Of a DNA stretch of 64,000 bases, positions 51,289-60,146 are shown piece after piece. The translations under genes were made by a program, and so were the position numbers. Below the pieces are notes generated by a model, which saw only the letters and a list, made by a program, of their open reading frames with translations, had not been told where the DNA came from and did not search any database. Source of the stretch: Streptomyces sp. JH34 (GTDB lineage Bacteria > Actinomycetota > Actinomycetes > Streptomycetales > Streptomycetaceae); NCBI RefSeq assembly GCF_029428875.1, contig NZ_JAJSOO010000001.1, positions 1,178,001 to 1,242,000 of the forward strand, written 5' to 3'. Position 1 is the stretch's first letter, and the number at the start of each line of letters is the position of its first letter.

Positions 51289-53082
51289 CTACGCCGGCGG
51301 GGTGGTTTCCTCCTGGATCACGGACTGCGCGATCTCGAACGCCGCACCTGCCGCCGGGATGCCGCAGTAGACGGCGGTCTGGAGCAGCACCTCCTTGATC
51401 TCGACGGGTGTCAGTCCGTTGCGCAGGGCCGCCCTGACGTGCTGGGCGAGGCCGCCCAGGTGTCCGGACGCGACGACCGCGGTGAGCGCGACGCAGCTGC
51501 GGGCCTTGCGGTCGAGGCCCTCCCGGCTCCAGATCTCACCCCAGGCGTAGCGGGTGAGGAGCTCCTGGAAGTCGTCGGTGAAGCCGTCGGAGGCGGCTGT
51601 CGCGCCGTCCACATGGGCGTCGCCCAGCACCTCACGGCGGACCTTCATCCCCTGGTCGTACCGGTCGTTGCGTCCTGTCGGGGAGACGTCCGGCAGGTCG
51701 GCCGCGGCGGAGATCTCCGCGACGGGGACGACCGGGGCGAACGGGGCGGAGAAGCCGGGGGACGGCGGAACCGGGATCGACGCCTGGGTGTCCTGCCAGG
51801 CGGTCGAGAAGTGCATGAGCAGCAGGTCGGTGACGGCGGCCGGCTGTTCGACCGGCGCCAGGTGGGAGGCGCTCGGGACGAGAGCGAGCCGGGCGTCCGG
51901 GATGCCCGCGACCAGGGTCCGGGCCTCGGCGGGTCCGGTGACCTTGTCCTCCGCGCCGACCAGGACGAGCGTCGGGACCCCGATGCGCGGGAGTTCCGTA
52001 CGGATGTCGAAGGCGGCCAGGGCCTCGCAGGAGGCGATGTAGCAGCCGGGGTCGGTGGTGCGGACCATCTGGACGGCCCACTCGACGATGGCGGGCTGGG
52101 CGGCGGCGAATCCGGGGGTGAACCAGCGCTCCGGGGAGGTCCGGGCGATCGGCTCGAGGCCGTTGCTGCGGACGATCACCCCGCGCTGACGGAATTCGTC
52201 GGCGGTCCCGAAGCGCGGCGACGCGGCGACGAGCGCCAGCGCGGCCACCCGGTGGGGGTGGCGGAGCGCGAGGTCCGCTCCGACGGCACCGCCGATGGAG
52301 CAGCCCGCGTAACCGAAGCGCTGGACACCGACGCTGTCCAGCGTGGCGAGGAGGCGGTCGGCGAGGTCGGTGACCGCCGCCGCGGGGTACGCGGGGGCTC
52401 CGCCGTGCCCGGGCAGGTCGTAGCGGAAGATGCGCCAGTGCTGGGACAGCTCGGGTATCTGGCGGTCCCACATGTGCCAGGTGGTGCCGAGGGAAGGGCC
52501 GATCACCAGGACCGGGGCGTCCTCCGGCCCGTCGAAGCGGTACTGGAGCAGCCGCCCGGGCTGCGGGGCCTGCGCACCCTGCCGCCCGGGACCCGCCTGC
52601 GCGGGCCCCTGCGGGGCCGGTCCGCCGGAATCCTGGGGCTGGTGCGGGACCTGCGGCTGCGTGTACCGGGGGCCGGGTGCCGGCTGCTCGGCCTGCGACA
52701 CCGGCGGCTGGGTGTACTGCGGGCCCGGGGCCTGCCGCGCGTGCGCCGGGGACATCGGCTGGGAGTACTGCGGCCCTGGGACCTGCTGCCCGGCCTGCGG
52801 CACCGGCTGCGGGACCTGCGGCTGCGCGTACCGCGGGCCCGGCGCCTGCGCCTGAGGCGCGGAGAAGGGCTGCGAGAGCTGGGCGGACCCCTCCTGCGGG
52901 AGCCGGGGCACCGCCTGCGGCGGCGGGCCGGCCGCCGGGCCGGGTGCCTGCGCGTACGGCTGCCCCGGCACGGGCTGGGGCTCCGGGGGCAGCTGCCGGA
53001 TCACCTCGCCCTGCAGGGGCTCGGGGTTGGCCGTGTGCGGGGGCCGGACGGGCTGCGGGGTCGTGTCGCTCACTTCACTCAC
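51289..53082 (-). CDS. pcaL: PcaL-type fusion: alpha/beta-hydrolase plus carboxymuconolactone decarboxylase, with Pro/Gln-rich N-terminal extension
   Basis: The protein has 597 residues in three parts. Residues 1 to about 185 are a Pro/Gln/Gly-rich extension with four imperfect repeats of the pattern PGP-[RQ]-Y-[AST]-QP. Residues about 190-440 are an alpha/beta-hydrolase like 3-oxoadipate enol-lactonase (YDLPGHGG, GCSIGGAVG with the nucleophile, SASHLAPVEQP). Residues about 480-590 are a carboxymuconolactone-decarboxylase domain (RSCVALTAVVASGHLGGL, CGIPAAGAAFE). In protocatechuate catabolism such fusions turn carboxymuconolactone into 3-oxoadipate, but no other pca gene is near, and the extension is not part of known PcaL proteins. 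The real substrate may differ. Start GTG 53082 or 53073. Confidence 0.85.
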   Translation of the reverse strand: MSEVSDTTPQPVRPPHTANPEPLQGEVIRQLPPEPQPVPGQPYAQAPGPAAGPPPQAVPRLPQEGSAQLSQPFSAPQAQAPGPRYAQPQVPQPVPQAGQQVPGPQYSQPMSPAHARQAPGPQYTQPPVSQAEQPAPGPRYTQPQVPHQPQDSGGPAPQGPAQAGPGRQGAQAPQPGRLLQYRFDGPEDAPVLVIGPSLGTTWHMWDRQIPELSQHWRIFRYDLPGHGGAPAYPAAAVTDLADRLLATLDSVGVQRFGYAGCSIGGAVGADLALRHPHRVAALALVAASPRFGTADEFRQRGVIVRSNGLEPIARTSPERWFTPGFAAAQPAIVEWAVQMVRTTDPGCYIASCEALAAFDIRTELPRIGVPTLVLVGAEDKVTGPAEARTLVAGIPDARLALVPSASHLAPVEQPAAVTDLLLMHFSTAWQDTQASIPVPPSPGFSAPFAPVVPVAEISAAADLPDVSPTGRNDRYDQGMKVRREVLGDAHVDGATAASDGFTDDFQELLTRYAWGEIWSREGLDRKARSCVALTAVVASGHLGGLAQHVRAALRNGLTPVEIKEVLLQTAVYCGIPAAGAAFEIAQSVIQEETTPPA

Positions 53083-53118
53083 TCGCTCCAGGGTAATCAG
53101 CCACCCGCCCGCTCCCGG

Positions 53119-53784
53119 TCAGGGGGTCGACGCGGAGACCACGTAGACGACCGGCGCGGCAGGATCGGTCATGTTGACGGTGATGCTCTGGGTGGGGCGC
53201 GGATCCTTGTTCTTGTGGACCGTCCCCGACCAGTCGACGCCCGGCCCGAAGAGCCATCCGGTGATCTTGACGTCCCGTTCGCCGATCGTCACCTTGCCCG
53301 TCTCCAGCGCGGCGCGGCCGGTGCCGACACCGCTCAGGAAACGGTCGAGCCCGGCGGATGTCGTACGGAACTTCACGTACATCCGGCTGGCCTTCCAGTT
53401 GTTCGTCTCGTAGTACTGGACCCCGACCGCGTTTCCCGGCACGGGCAGCTCGAAGATGCGGCGCTGCATGCCGGACGGCCAGTCCTCGCGCAGTCCCCGG
53501 GCGGAGGCCTCGGCCTCCTTGTCCTTGCCCGAGCGGCGGCTCTGCCCGGCCGAGATGACCAGGTAGCCGGCCGGGATGCCGATCAGCAGGACGATGATGG
53601 TCAGCGTGATGAGGCGGCGCCGCACCACCCTGCGCCGGTCCTGCGGAGGCGTCCCGTCGCCGTCCCCGGAGCCTGAGGGAGCCGGGGAACCCGAAGAGCC
53701 GGACGAGCCGGAAGACCCGGAGGATCCGGCGGAGCCGGACGAAGGAGGCTGGCGCGGCACGATGTGGTGCTCGGCTGCGGTCAT
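53119..53784 (-). CDS. Single-pass membrane protein with Ser/Gly linker, unknown function
   Basis: This 221-residue protein has a low-complexity Ser-Ser-Gly repeat (about residues 14-40), a basic cluster ([10 protein letters not shown]), one transmembrane segment (ITLTIIVLLIGIPAGYLVI, about 58-76) and an extracellular domain of about 140 residues. The repeat is also visible as a 9-bp DNA periodicity near 53690-53740. I do not recognise the family. It lies 36 nt upstream of the PcaL-like gene and may be co-expressed. The cytoplasmic N-terminus and external C-terminus follow the positive-inside rule. Confidence 0.8.
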   Translation of the reverse strand: MTAAEHHIVPRQPPSSGSAGSSGSSGSSGSSGSPAPSGSGDGDGTPPQDRRRVVRRRLITLTIIVLLIGIPAGYLVISAGQSRRSGKDKEAEASARGLREDWPSGMQRRIFELPVPGNAVGVQYYETNNWKASRMYVKFRTTSAGLDRFLSGVGTGRAALETGKVTIGERDVKITGWLFGPGVDWSGTVHKNKDPRPTQSITVNMTDPAAPVVYVVSASTP

Positions 53785-53852
53785 GGTCGGTGATCCCTCG
53801 AGAGCTGCGGTACGGAGCGGGTGGCCGGGTGTCGCGGCGTGCGGCACCCGGA

Positions 53853-55019
53853 TCAGTCGGCGCTACGGGTTCCGCGCGTGTTCCGGATGGTGGTGGCGGC
53901 CTGGTCGTAGAACTGCGCGTACCGCTCGTAGCGCTCGACCCTGCGGCGGTTGGTCCGCCGGAACCTCCGGGCGACCAGACGGGCGAGGTCGGCGGCGCCG
54001 ACCATACCCGCCTCGGGGCCGAGCTGCGCCTTCGCGATCCTGGCCTCGGGGCGGTAGCCGCGGCCCGTGAGGTGCCGCTTGAAGGCGTCCCTGGCGGGGC
54101 CGATCAGCAGGTCGTCGGCCGCGCTGACACCGCCGCCGATGACGAAGCAGGACGGGTCCAGCGCCGCCGCGAGATTGGCGATGCCGACGCCCAGCCACTG
54201 TCCGATGTCCTGGAGGAGCTCGACGCACATGGCGTCGCCCTCGCGGGCCAGCTCGGTGATGAGCGGCCCGGTGATCTCGGGGATGTTGCCCTTGACCCGC
54301 TCGATGATGCCGTGGGCCACCGGGGAGTCCGCCGCGGCCAGTTCCCTGGCCTCGCGCACGAGGGCGTTGCCCGAGCTGTACTGCTCCCAGCAGCCTCGGT
54401 TGCCGCACGGGCAGCGGTGTCCGCCGGGCACCACCTGCATGTGGCCGAACTCACCCGCGACGCCGTACTTGCCGCGCTTGACGTGCCCGTCCTCCAGGAT
54501 CGCGCCGCCGATGCCGGTGCCCAGCGTGATCATGACCAGGTGGTCCTCGCCACGGCCGGCTCCGAAGCGCCACTCCGCCCAGGCGGCTGTGTTGGCGTCG
54601 TTGTCGACCATGACCGGGACCACCAGCCGGGACGCGATGGCGTCGCGGAGGGGCTCGTCGCGCCAGGCCAGGTGCGGGGCGAACAGCACCTTGGAGCGGT
54701 CCGCGTCCACCCAGCCCGCCGCGCCGATGCCGACGGCGTGCACGTCGTGCCGGTCGGAGAGGTCCAGGACCAGCTCGACGATGGTGTCCTCGACGACCTT
54801 CGGGCTCTTCGACTTGTCCGGCGTCTCGGTGCGCAGGGTCTCCAGGATGTTGCCGTCGGCGTCCACCACGCCGGCCATCACCTTGGTGCCCCCGATGTCG
54901 ATGCCGACGGTGGGGACCCTGGGCGCCGTGAGGTGTGAGCGCCGCTCCCTGGTGCCGACGGTCCGCAGGACGGTGGCGCGGGCGGAGCCGCGGTGTGTGA
55001 AGTCGCGGTACGTGCTCAT
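53853..55019 (-). CDS. ROK-family sugar kinase (glucokinase-like)
   Basis: This 388-residue protein has the ROK fold: ATP-binding GIDIGGTKVMAG, catalytic DNDANTAAWAE, the second phosphate motif TLGTGIGGAI, GEFGHM and the zinc-binding ROK signature CPCGNRGCWEQ. There is no N-terminal DNA-binding domain, so it is a kinase and not a repressor. It carries about 35 extra residues at each end compared with a typical 320-residue glucokinase. It is downstream of a sugar ABC transporter on the same strand (132-nt gap), which suggests it phosphorylates the imported sugar. Confidence 0.9.
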   Translation of the reverse strand: MSTYRDFTHRGSARATVLRTVGTRERRSHLTAPRVPTVGIDIGGTKVMAGVVDADGNILETLRTETPDKSKSPKVVEDTIVELVLDLSDRHDVHAVGIGAAGWVDADRSKVLFAPHLAWRDEPLRDAIASRLVVPVMVDNDANTAAWAEWRFGAGRGEDHLVMITLGTGIGGAILEDGHVKRGKYGVAGEFGHMQVVPGGHRCPCGNRGCWEQYSSGNALVREARELAAADSPVAHGIIERVKGNIPEITGPLITELAREGDAMCVELLQDIGQWLGVGIANLAAALDPSCFVIGGGVSAADDLLIGPARDAFKRHLTGRGYRPEARIAKAQLGPEAGMVGAADLARLVARRFRRTNRRRVERYERYAQFYDQAATTIRNTRGTRSAD

Positions 55020-55151
55020 CGTCCCTGCGCAGGTCGGGGGGCCGGTCGGTGGTCCGTCCGGCGGCGGACGGCGTCCGCCGCCCACGATTCTGCCATTCCC
55101 GCGCCCCCGGGACCGGTCTCCGGGTGGGGGCGAGGGGGTGCGGAACGTCGT

Positions 55152-56012
55152 CTACGGGGTGTCGTCACCGGCCGGACGGCCGCCGAGGTGGTCGGGTGAC
55201 GGGGCTCGCTCCAGCTCGTGGCTGAGCTCTTCGAGCTCGCTCCCACCGGCCATCTGCCGGGTCAGTTCGTCCAGTGTGACGTCGTCCTTCGTGTGGCTCC
55301 CGGACATCGCGCCACGCTTGAGCAGCACGAACCGGTCACCGACGAGATAGGCGTGGTGGGGGTTGTGCGTGATGAGTACCACGCCGAGTCCCGCGTCCCT
55401 GGCCGCCGCGACGTACTTCAGCACGACCCCGGACTGCTTGACGCCGAGCGCCGCGGTCGGCTCGTCGAGGACGAGCACCTTGGCACCGAAGTACACCGCC
55501 CGGGCGATGGCCACGCACTGGCGCTCACCACCCGACAGGGTGCCGATCGGCTGGTCGACGTCACGCAGGTCGATGCCCATCCGCAGCAGCTCCGCGCGGG
55601 TCGTCTCACGCATCCGCCGCACGTCGAGCCGCTTGAACGGGCCCGCGCCCTTCGTGGGCTCGGAGCCGAGGAAGAAGTTGCGCCAGACCGGCATGAGCGG
55701 GACGACCGCGAGGTCCTGGTAGACGGTCGCGATGCCACGGTCCAGGGCGTCGCGGGGGTTGGCGAGCGTGGTCTCCTCGCCCTCGATCCGGAACGTACCG
55801 GCGTCGTGCCGGTGCAGCCCCGCGATGATTTTGATCAGGGTGGACTTTCCCGCGCCGTTGTCGCCCAGGACACAGGAGATCTCCCCCGCGTGGACCTCCA
55901 GCGAGACGTTCTCCAGGGCCTTGATGTTGCCGTAGTACTTGCTGACGTCGTCGAGCTCGACGAGCGCCGCGCCGGCCGGTTCCCGGGTGGCCGGGGCCTG
56001 GGTGGCCGTCAT
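55152..56012 (-). CDS. Sugar ABC transporter, single-domain ATP-binding protein
   Basis: This 286-residue ATPase of the ribose/xylose/fructose (RbsA, FrcA) group has only one nucleotide-binding domain. Motifs are Walker [20 protein letters not shown] (Q-loop), [26 protein letters not shown] and the switch His in ITHNPHHA. It ends in an acidic tail. The ATG overlaps the permease stop (ATGA). With one domain it should act as a homodimer, as in the FrcBCA system. Confidence 0.92.
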   Translation of the reverse strand: MTATQAPATREPAGAALVELDDVSKYYGNIKALENVSLEVHAGEISCVLGDNGAGKSTLIKIIAGLHRHDAGTFRIEGEETTLANPRDALDRGIATVYQDLAVVPLMPVWRNFFLGSEPTKGAGPFKRLDVRRMRETTRAELLRMGIDLRDVDQPIGTLSGGERQCVAIARAVYFGAKVLVLDEPTAALGVKQSGVVLKYVAAARDAGLGVVLITHNPHHAYLVGDRFVLLKRGAMSGSHTKDDVTLDELTRQMAGGSELEELSHELERAPSPDHLGGRPAGDDTP

Positions 56013-57058
56013 TTCGTCGCCTCCGCGCGCTTGCGTACCCATGCGTTGAGCAGGGTGGCCAGGAGCAGCATCGCTCCCAGGAAGAACTTGAACCAGTCGG
56101 GGTTCCACTCCGCGTACACGATGCCCTTGCTGGTCATGCCGAAGATGATCGCGCCGACGGCGGACCCGATCGCGGAGCCGTAGCCGCCGGTGATCAGACA
56201 GCCGCCGATGACGGCCGCGATGATGTAGATCAGCTCGTTGCCGACGCCCTCGCCGGACTGCACCACGTCGTAGGAGAACAGCAGGTGCTGGCCGGAGACC
56301 CAGGCGGCGAAGGCCACACCGAGGTAGAGCCCGATCCGTGTGCGGATCACCGGGACGCCGACGGCGCGCGCCGCGTCCGCCTCCCCGCCGACGGCGAAGA
56401 TCCAGTTGCCGAAACGGGTGCGGATCAGGATCCAGGTGGCGATCGCGACGAGCGCGGCCCACCACAGGATGGTGACCTTCAGTTCGACGTCGCCGATGGT
56501 GAGGTGGGACGCGAAGACCTTGCGGGCGGACTCGAAGCCCTCCATGTTCCCGATGGTCTTGGTCGACACGGTGCCGCTGATCAGCTTGGTGAAGCCGAGG
56601 TTCAGCCCGGTCAGCATCAGGAACGTGCCGAGCGTGATGATGAAGCTCGGGAGCTTGGTGCGGGTCAACATGAAGCCGTTGAACGCGCCGAAGCCGAGGG
56701 TGACCAGCAGCGACACGAAGACGCCCACCCAGACGTTGGCGGTCATCTGGTAGCTGAACATCGAGGAGATCAGCGCGGAGCTGGTCACCATCACACCGGC
56801 GGAGAGGTCGAACTCCCCGCCGATCATCAGGAGCGCCACCGGGGCCGCCATGATCCCGATGGTGGAGGCGGCGTAGAGCACCGTGCCGAGGCTCGAGGCC
56901 TGGAGGAAGCTGTCCGCGACGATCGCGAAGAAGAGGAAGACGGCCACGGCACCGACGACCGAGCCGAGCTCGGGCCGGCCGAGCAGCTTGCGCAGCGGGG
57001 AGGTGCGCAGCAGGCGTTCGTCGGTGTGCGGTGCCGCCGGTTGCCCGGTCGCGGTCAT
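56009..57058 (-). CDS. Sugar ABC transporter permease (ribose/xylose type)
   Basis: This 349-residue integral membrane protein has about ten hydrophobic segments, belonging to the BPD_transp_2 group used for ribose, xylose and inositol. A central [12 protein letters not shown] loop and [23 protein letters not shown] near the C-terminus are typical. It overlaps both neighbours by 4 nt, forming one operon with the binding protein and ATPase. Confidence 0.92.
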   Translation of the reverse strand: MTATGQPAAPHTDERLLRTSPLRKLLGRPELGSVVGAVAVFLFFAIVADSFLQASSLGTVLYAASTIGIMAAPVALLMIGGEFDLSAGVMVTSSALISSMFSYQMTANVWVGVFVSLLVTLGFGAFNGFMLTRTKLPSFIITLGTFLMLTGLNLGFTKLISGTVSTKTIGNMEGFESARKVFASHLTIGDVELKVTILWWAALVAIATWILIRTRFGNWIFAVGGEADAARAVGVPVIRTRIGLYLGVAFAAWVSGQHLLFSYDVVQSGEGVGNELIYIIAAVIGGCLITGGYGSAIGSAVGAIIFGMTSKGIVYAEWNPDWFKFFLGAMLLLATLLNAWVRKRAEATK

Positions 57059-58068
57059 CGGGTCCCCCGGTCGGTGTACTCCGCCAGCGCGTCGGCGTCG
57101 TCGCGGGTGATGACCTGGGGTCCGGTCAGGACGGGCAGGCCGCCGCCGAGCACGTTCCGGTTGTAGCGGTAGAGCCAGAGCAGGTCGACGGCCTCGTAGC
57201 CCTGGAGGTAGGGCTGCTGGTCGACCGCGAAGCCGAGGGTCTTGTCCTGCAGTCCGGTGGCGACGCTCGCGTTGAGGTCGAAGGTGTCGATCTCGGCCTT
57301 GCTCCCCGCGGTCTTCTTCGCCTTGACGGCGGCGGCGGCGAAGGGCGCGCCGAGGGTGACGACCGCGTCGATGCTCTTGTCCGAGTCGAGCTTGGCCTCG
57401 ATGGACGCCTGGACGTCGGGCATGTTGGTGCCGTCGACGTAGAGGTTCTGCATGGTTCCGTCGAAGGTCTTCTTCGCCCCGGCGCAGCGCTGCTCGTGGC
57501 CGACGTTGCCCTGCTCGTGCAGGACGCAGAGCACCTTCTCGCGCTTGCGCGTGTTCAGCTCGTCGCCGACGGCCTCGCCCGCGATGGACTCGTCCTGGCC
57601 GATGTGGGTGAGGGCGCCGAAGGCCTTGGACTCGGCGGAGCCGGAGTTCACGGTGATGACGGGGATGCCCGCCTTGACGGCCTTGGCCACGACGGTCTTC
57701 ATCGAGTCGGGCTTGGCCAGCGAGACGATCAGGCCGTCGACCTTCTTGTCGATCGCGGTCTGGACGAGTTCGGCCTGCTGCTGGCCCTCGTCGTTGTGCG
57801 AGTACAGGAAGTTGATGTTGTCCTTCCGGGCCGCCTGCTTGGCCCCCTTCTGGACGATGTCCCAGAAGGTGTCGCCATCACCTGAGTGGGTGACCATGGC
57901 GAACGTCCAGCGGGGCGTGTTCACCGCGGACCGGCCCTCGGCGGCCTGCTGGGCGGCGCGTTCCTCCGCCCGCTTGCCGCCCGTGCTGCTGCATCCCGCG
58001 AGGGAAGCCGCCAGTACCGCTGCCAGCACGGCGCCCATCGCGCGTACCCCTGTCCGAACCCTTGCCAC
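57055..58068 (-). CDS. Sugar ABC transporter substrate-binding lipoprotein
   Basis: This 337-residue type I periplasmic-binding protein is like RbsB or XylF. It has a lipoprotein signal with lipobox LAGC, then a mature domain starting at [17 protein letters not shown], with [13 protein letters not shown] and [11 protein letters not shown] strands. I chose GTG 58068 (AGAAGGG 9 nt before) because it gives a short basic start and a hydrophobic core. It is the first gene of the transport operon. The exact sugar is unknown; inositol or a related cyclitol is possible because a Gfo/Idh-type dehydrogenase shares the control motif. Confidence 0.9.
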   Translation of the reverse strand: MARVRTGVRAMGAVLAAVLAASLAGCSSTGGKRAEERAAQQAAEGRSAVNTPRWTFAMVTHSGDGDTFWDIVQKGAKQAARKDNINFLYSHNDEGQQQAELVQTAIDKKVDGLIVSLAKPDSMKTVVAKAVKAGIPVITVNSGSAESKAFGALTHIGQDESIAGEAVGDELNTRKREKVLCVLHEQGNVGHEQRCAGAKKTFDGTMQNLYVDGTNMPDVQASIEAKLDSDKSIDAVVTLGAPFAAAAVKAKKTAGSKAEIDTFDLNASVATGLQDKTLGFAVDQQPYLQGYEAVDLLWLYRYNRNVLGGGLPVLTGPQVITRDDADALAEYTDRGTR

Positions 58069-58207
58069 GACGCCGTGCCCTTCTAGTGCTGCTCGCTGTG
58101 CTGCCTGGTGGTGCCGGGAGAGGAGAGGACTCGCCGCCCGGCGGGCCAAGTATCCCCGAGCCCGGACCGGCACGGCCCGGCAGGGGCGCGGGCGGCGCCC
58201 TCCCGCC

Positions 58208-58254
58208 GTTCTAGCGACCTAGCATGACCGCGTCAATGCTCTTGTCCGAACATA
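58208..58254 (-). promoter_or_regulatory. Promoter of the sugar transporter operon with GntR-type operator
   Basis: On the minus strand TTGACG (58236-58231) and TAGAAC (58213-58208) are exactly 17 bp apart, a good sigma-70-type promoter. Just upstream of the -35 box lies TATGTTCGGACA (58254-58243), which shares the core TGTC-NN-[AG]ACATA with the site at 59087-59098 when read on the plus strand. The two flank the GntR gene. Confidence 0.55.
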
Positions 58255-58281
58255 CCGACCGGAGGGTGCGGGGGCGGGACT

Positions 58282-59043
58282 TCAGGGCCGGGCCAGCAGC
58301 TGGAACTCGAAGGCGTACCGCGAGGCCCGGTAGACGTGGGAGCCGAGTTCGACCGCCCGGCCGCCGTCGTCGAAGGTGGTGCGTTCCATCGTGAGCAGCG
58401 GCGCCCCGGCGGGCTCCGCGAGCAGTTCGCCCTCCTCGGCGGTGGCTGCGCGGGCCCCCACGGTCTGCCGGGCACTGTGCAGGGTGATCCCCGAGGCGCG
58501 CATCATCCGGTACAGGCCGGTCGACTCCAGCCGCTCGGTGCCGAGGTCGAGCAGTCGCGGCGGAAGGTGGTTGCGCAGGAGGGCCACGGGCTCGCCGTGC
58601 GCGTACCGCACCCGCTCGACGAGGTGGACGTCGACGCCCTCCTCGACCCCGAGCGCGGCGGCGACCTCGGGCGTCGCGGGCTCGACCGTGTTGCGCAGGA
58701 CCCGGGTCGCCGGGCTCCGGCCGGCCGTCTCCAGGTCGTCGTAGAGGCTGCTCAGTTCGAGCGGGCGCTTGATGCGGCTGTGCACCACCTGGGTGCCGAC
58801 GCCGCGCCGGCGCACCATGAGGCCCTTGTCGACGAGCGACTGGATGGCCTGGCGGACGGTGGGCCGGGACAGTCCGAGCCGCGCGGCGAGCTCCAGTTCG
58901 TTGCCGAGGAGGCTGCCCGGCGCGAGGCGCCCCTGGTCGATGGCCGCCTCCAGCTGCTGGGCCAGCTGGTGGTAGAGCGGGACGGGACTGGTGCGGTCCA
59001 CGCCCAGCCCGAGGGCGGCGGAGTCGGCGGCGGGTTTGGGCAC
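58282..59043 (-). CDS. GntR-family transcriptional regulator (HutC/UTRA type)
   Basis: This 253-residue regulator has a winged helix-turn-helix at residues about 20-85 (PLYHQLAQQLEAAIDQGRL, LSRPTVRQAIQSLV, RRRGVGTQVV) and a C-terminal UTRA ligand-binding domain ending HVYRASRYAFEFQLL. HutC-type members usually repress sugar or amino-sugar genes until a phosphorylated metabolite binds. It is next to the transporter operon and divergent from the Gfo/Idh gene, both of which have a similar short palindromic site in front. Start GTG 59043. Confidence 0.93.
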   Translation of the reverse strand: MPKPAADSAALGLGVDRTSPVPLYHQLAQQLEAAIDQGRLAPGSLLGNELELAARLGLSRPTVRQAIQSLVDKGLMVRRRGVGTQVVHSRIKRPLELSSLYDDLETAGRSPATRVLRNTVEPATPEVAAALGVEEGVDVHLVERVRYAHGEPVALLRNHLPPRLLDLGTERLESTGLYRMMRASGITLHSARQTVGARAATAEEGELLAEPAGAPLLTMERTTFDDGGRAVELGSHVYRASRYAFEFQLLARP

Positions 59044-59086
59044 GGCAGGGAGCGTACCCCGCGCCGTCGGGGCGCACCCTTCTATT

Positions 59087-59107
59087 TGTCAGGACATATA
59101 GTTGACA
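59087..59107 (+). promoter_or_regulatory. GntR-type operator and promoter elements before the Gfo/Idh gene
   Basis: TGTCAGGACATA (59087-59098) contains the perfect palindrome TGTC-AG-GACA and matches the site upstream of the transporter operon. It overlaps TATAGT (59097-59102), a possible -10 box, and is followed by TTGACA (59102-59107). It lies in the 93-nt divergent gap between the GntR and Gfo/Idh genes, so it could control both. Confidence 0.5.
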
Positions 59108-59136
59108 GTGCGCCCGGTGGGCGGCACGTTGGGTCC

Positions 59137-60141
59137 ATGCGCATCGGACTCATCGGCACGGGCCGGATCGGTTCCTTCCACGCGGGCGTCCTCGCACGCC
59201 ATCCCGCCGTCGCCTCCCTGGTGGTGACGGATCCGGACTCCGTCCGCGCGGGTCAGGTCGCGGCGCGGACCGGAGCCACCGCCGTCGGCTCCACCGGGGA
59301 GCTGTTCGGCGCGGGGGTCGACGCCGTGGTGATCGCCTCGGCCACCTCGGCGCACGCGGACCTCATCGGTCGCGCGGCACGGGCCGGTCTGCCCGCCTTC
59401 TGCGAGAAGCCGGTCGCGCTGGACCTGGCGGGGACACTGGGGGCGCTGCGTGACGTCGAGCGGGCCGGCAGTGTGCTGCAGATCGGTTTCATGCGCCGCT
59501 TCGACGCGGGGTACGCCGCGGCGCGCACCGCTGTGCGCAGCGGTGCCCTGGGCCGGCTGCACACCGTGCGGGCGGCGACGTCCGACCCCGCTCCCCCGCC
59601 CGCGGCGTATCTGCCGCTCTCCGGCGGTCTGTTCCGGGACTGCCTGGTGCACGACTTCGACATCCTGCGCTGGGTGACGGGCCGTGAGGTGACGGAGGTG
59701 TACGCCACGGGATCGGACGCGGGCCCCGCGATGTTCCGGGAGGCCGGCGACGTGGACACGGCGGCGGCCCTGCTGACCCTGGACGACGGCACGCTCGCCA
59801 CGGCCACCGCCACCCGGTGCAACGGGGCCGGGTACGACGTACGCATGGAACTGGCGGGCGAGCGGGACCAGATCGCCGTCGGCCTCGACGACCGTACGCC
59901 GCTCACGTCCGCCGAACCGCAGGGCCCGCCCGCGCCATCGAAGCCCTGGCCGGGCTTCCTCGAGCGGTTCGCCCCGGCCTACGCGGCCGAACTCGACGCG
60001 TTCCTCGGCGTCGTGCGGGGCGAGTCGGAGAACCCGTGCGACGGCCGGGAGGCGCTGCACGCGTTGCGCGTCGCCGAGGCGTGCGAGCTGTCGCGCGCGC
60101 GGCGCCGTCCCGTACGGATGACGGAGATCGCCGAGGCCTGA
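59137..60141 (+). CDS. Gfo/Idh/MocA-family oxidoreductase (inositol 2-dehydrogenase-like)
   Basis: This 334-residue NAD(P)-dependent dehydrogenase has the Rossmann start MRIGLIGTGRIGSFHAG, EKPVALD (catalytic Lys of the EKP motif) and the substrate-binding RDCLVHDFDILRWVTG with a conserved Asp/His. The family oxidises sugars or cyclitols such as myo-inositol. It is divergent from the GntR gene and shares an operator-like motif with the sugar transporter, which suggests uptake and first oxidation of one substrate. Its stop lies 5 nt from the stop of the convergent P450 gene. Confidence 0.92.
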   Translation: MRIGLIGTGRIGSFHAGVLARHPAVASLVVTDPDSVRAGQVAARTGATAVGSTGELFGAGVDAVVIASATSAHADLIGRAARAGLPAFCEKPVALDLAGTLGALRDVERAGSVLQIGFMRRFDAGYAAARTAVRSGALGRLHTVRAATSDPAPPPAAYLPLSGGLFRDCLVHDFDILRWVTGREVTEVYATGSDAGPAMFREAGDVDTAAALLTLDDGTLATATATRCNGAGYDVRMELAGERDQIAVGLDDRTPLTSAEPQGPPAPSKPWPGFLERFAPAYAAELDAFLGVVRGESENPCDGREALHALRVAEACELSRARRRPVRMTEIAEA

Positions 60142-60146
60142 GCCCG

